6,596 bases of DNA, from assembly GCA_964354135.1 (NCBI GenBank), contig CAYGZA010000345.1, forward strand, positions 1 through 6,596. The letters run 5' to 3'. How positions within the stretch are numbered: position 1 is the stretch's first letter; the number at the start of each line of letters is the position of its first letter. The notes under the pieces were generated by a model, which ran no database searches, was not told where the DNA came from, and worked only from the letters and a program-made list of their open reading frames with translations. A program made the position numbers and the translations under genes. Origin of the DNA: CAYGZA01 sp964354135. Lineage in GTDB: Bacteria > Planctomycetota > Planctomycetia > Pirellulales > Thermoguttaceae. Positions 6,334 through 6,596 of the stretch are shown piece by piece.

Positions 6334-6596
6334 CTATCGCACTTTCCACTCCAGGATCCCGCCGGACCAGGGCGAGTTGAGCTCGACCTCGATCCGGAGG
6401 GCCTTCGCCTGGACCGGCTCGAACGTGACGCGGTTGTACTTGTCGATCCCGGTCGTGTAGGGTGAAGCCCCCGGGACCGGCCTCCAACCGTCGCCGTCCT
6501 TGTAGAGGAGCTGCCACGACTTCGGCGGGCGGCAGTGGCCGTTGGTCCTGGTATCGTCGAACCAGTAGACCTCGACGGCCGAAAGCTTCTCGGGCG
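6334..6596 (-). CDS. C-terminal end of a GH127-like (beta-L-arabinofuranosidase-type) protein, partial
   Basis: The last 86 codons of a minus-strand gene run in from the right edge and end at TAG (6336-6334). The start lies outside the window. The visible part reads as one compact beta-rich module: 'VEVYWFDD' (7-14), 'PPKSWQLLYKDGDGW' (23-37), 'YNRVTFEPV' (53-61), 'ALRIEVEL' (65-72), 'GGILEWKV' (78-85). This pattern of alternating strands with W and F anchors is the discoidin/jelly-roll-like C-terminal domain I associate with GH127 (DUF1680) proteins. These remove beta-L-arabinofuranose from plant or microbial glycans. The catalytic barrel is not in view, so another large glycosidase with the same accessory domain remains possible. 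It lies 60 nt upstream of the antitoxin on the same strand. Confidence 0.8.
   Translation of the reverse strand, partial: PEKLSAVEVYWFDDTRTNGHCRPPKSWQLLYKDGDGWRPVPGASPYTTGIDKYNRVTFEPVQAKALRIEVELNSPWSGGILEWKVR

Noticed and set aside
5895..6465. Small frames on both strands overlapping the toxin-antitoxin genes
   Set aside because: They are out-of-frame with two clearly recognisable, overlapping toxin-antitoxin genes and show no family resemblance.
6275..6517. 80-codon minus-strand frame at the right edge
   Set aside because: It overlaps the partial GH127-like frame, which reads as a proper beta-rich domain; this one has shadow-like composition, and its tail only runs through the intergenic gap to a stop near the antitoxin start.

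Overview
The window is a GC-rich bacterial chromosomal segment. It carries a complete divergent gene pair on the left, a small toxin-antitoxin pair in the right third, and the cut-off end of a carbohydrate-active enzyme gene at the right edge. The gene content suggests a planctomycete or similar polysaccharide-degrading bacterium: a secreted (trans)glycosidase, a GH127-type C-terminus and a full-length HrpA. A short 'PRISRISR'-type repeat remnant also recalls dispersed repeats I associate with planctomycete and verrucomicrobial genomes. The taxonomic guess is an inference only.

Layout. 1-234 holds no convincing gene but three potential RNA hairpins, one with a T6 tract. 235-1500 (-) is a secreted clan-A glycoside hydrolase resembling the PslG/GH39-GH5 group. 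1501-1727 is the divergent intergenic region, with the hydrolase's strong RBS, a degenerate repeat remnant, and a candidate sigma70 promoter plus RBS for the helicase. 1728-5663 (+) is hrpA, a full-length DEAH-box RNA helicase with all helicase motifs and the DUF3418 C-terminal region. 5664-5788 is a convergent intergenic region packed with palindromes. The last of these is a strong stem-loop that could terminate transcription from either side. 5789-6273 (-) is a two-gene type II toxin-antitoxin operon: antitoxin first, then a RelE/ParE-fold toxin, joined by a GTGA overlap. 6334-6596 (-) is the last 86 codons of a larger gene whose C-terminal module resembles that of GH127 (beta-L-arabinofuranosidase-like) proteins.

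The genes do not form one pathway. The two carbohydrate enzymes fit a glycan-degrading lifestyle. HrpA is an RNA/ribosome quality-control helicase, and the toxin-antitoxin pair looks like an autonomous module inserted between them. I find no CRISPR array, tRNA, rRNA or transposase, and no evidence for a new multi-gene system. The most notable items are the intragenic hairpin in a small insertion in hrpA, the palindrome cluster after hrpA, and the compact toxin-antitoxin module with an uncommon-looking antitoxin.
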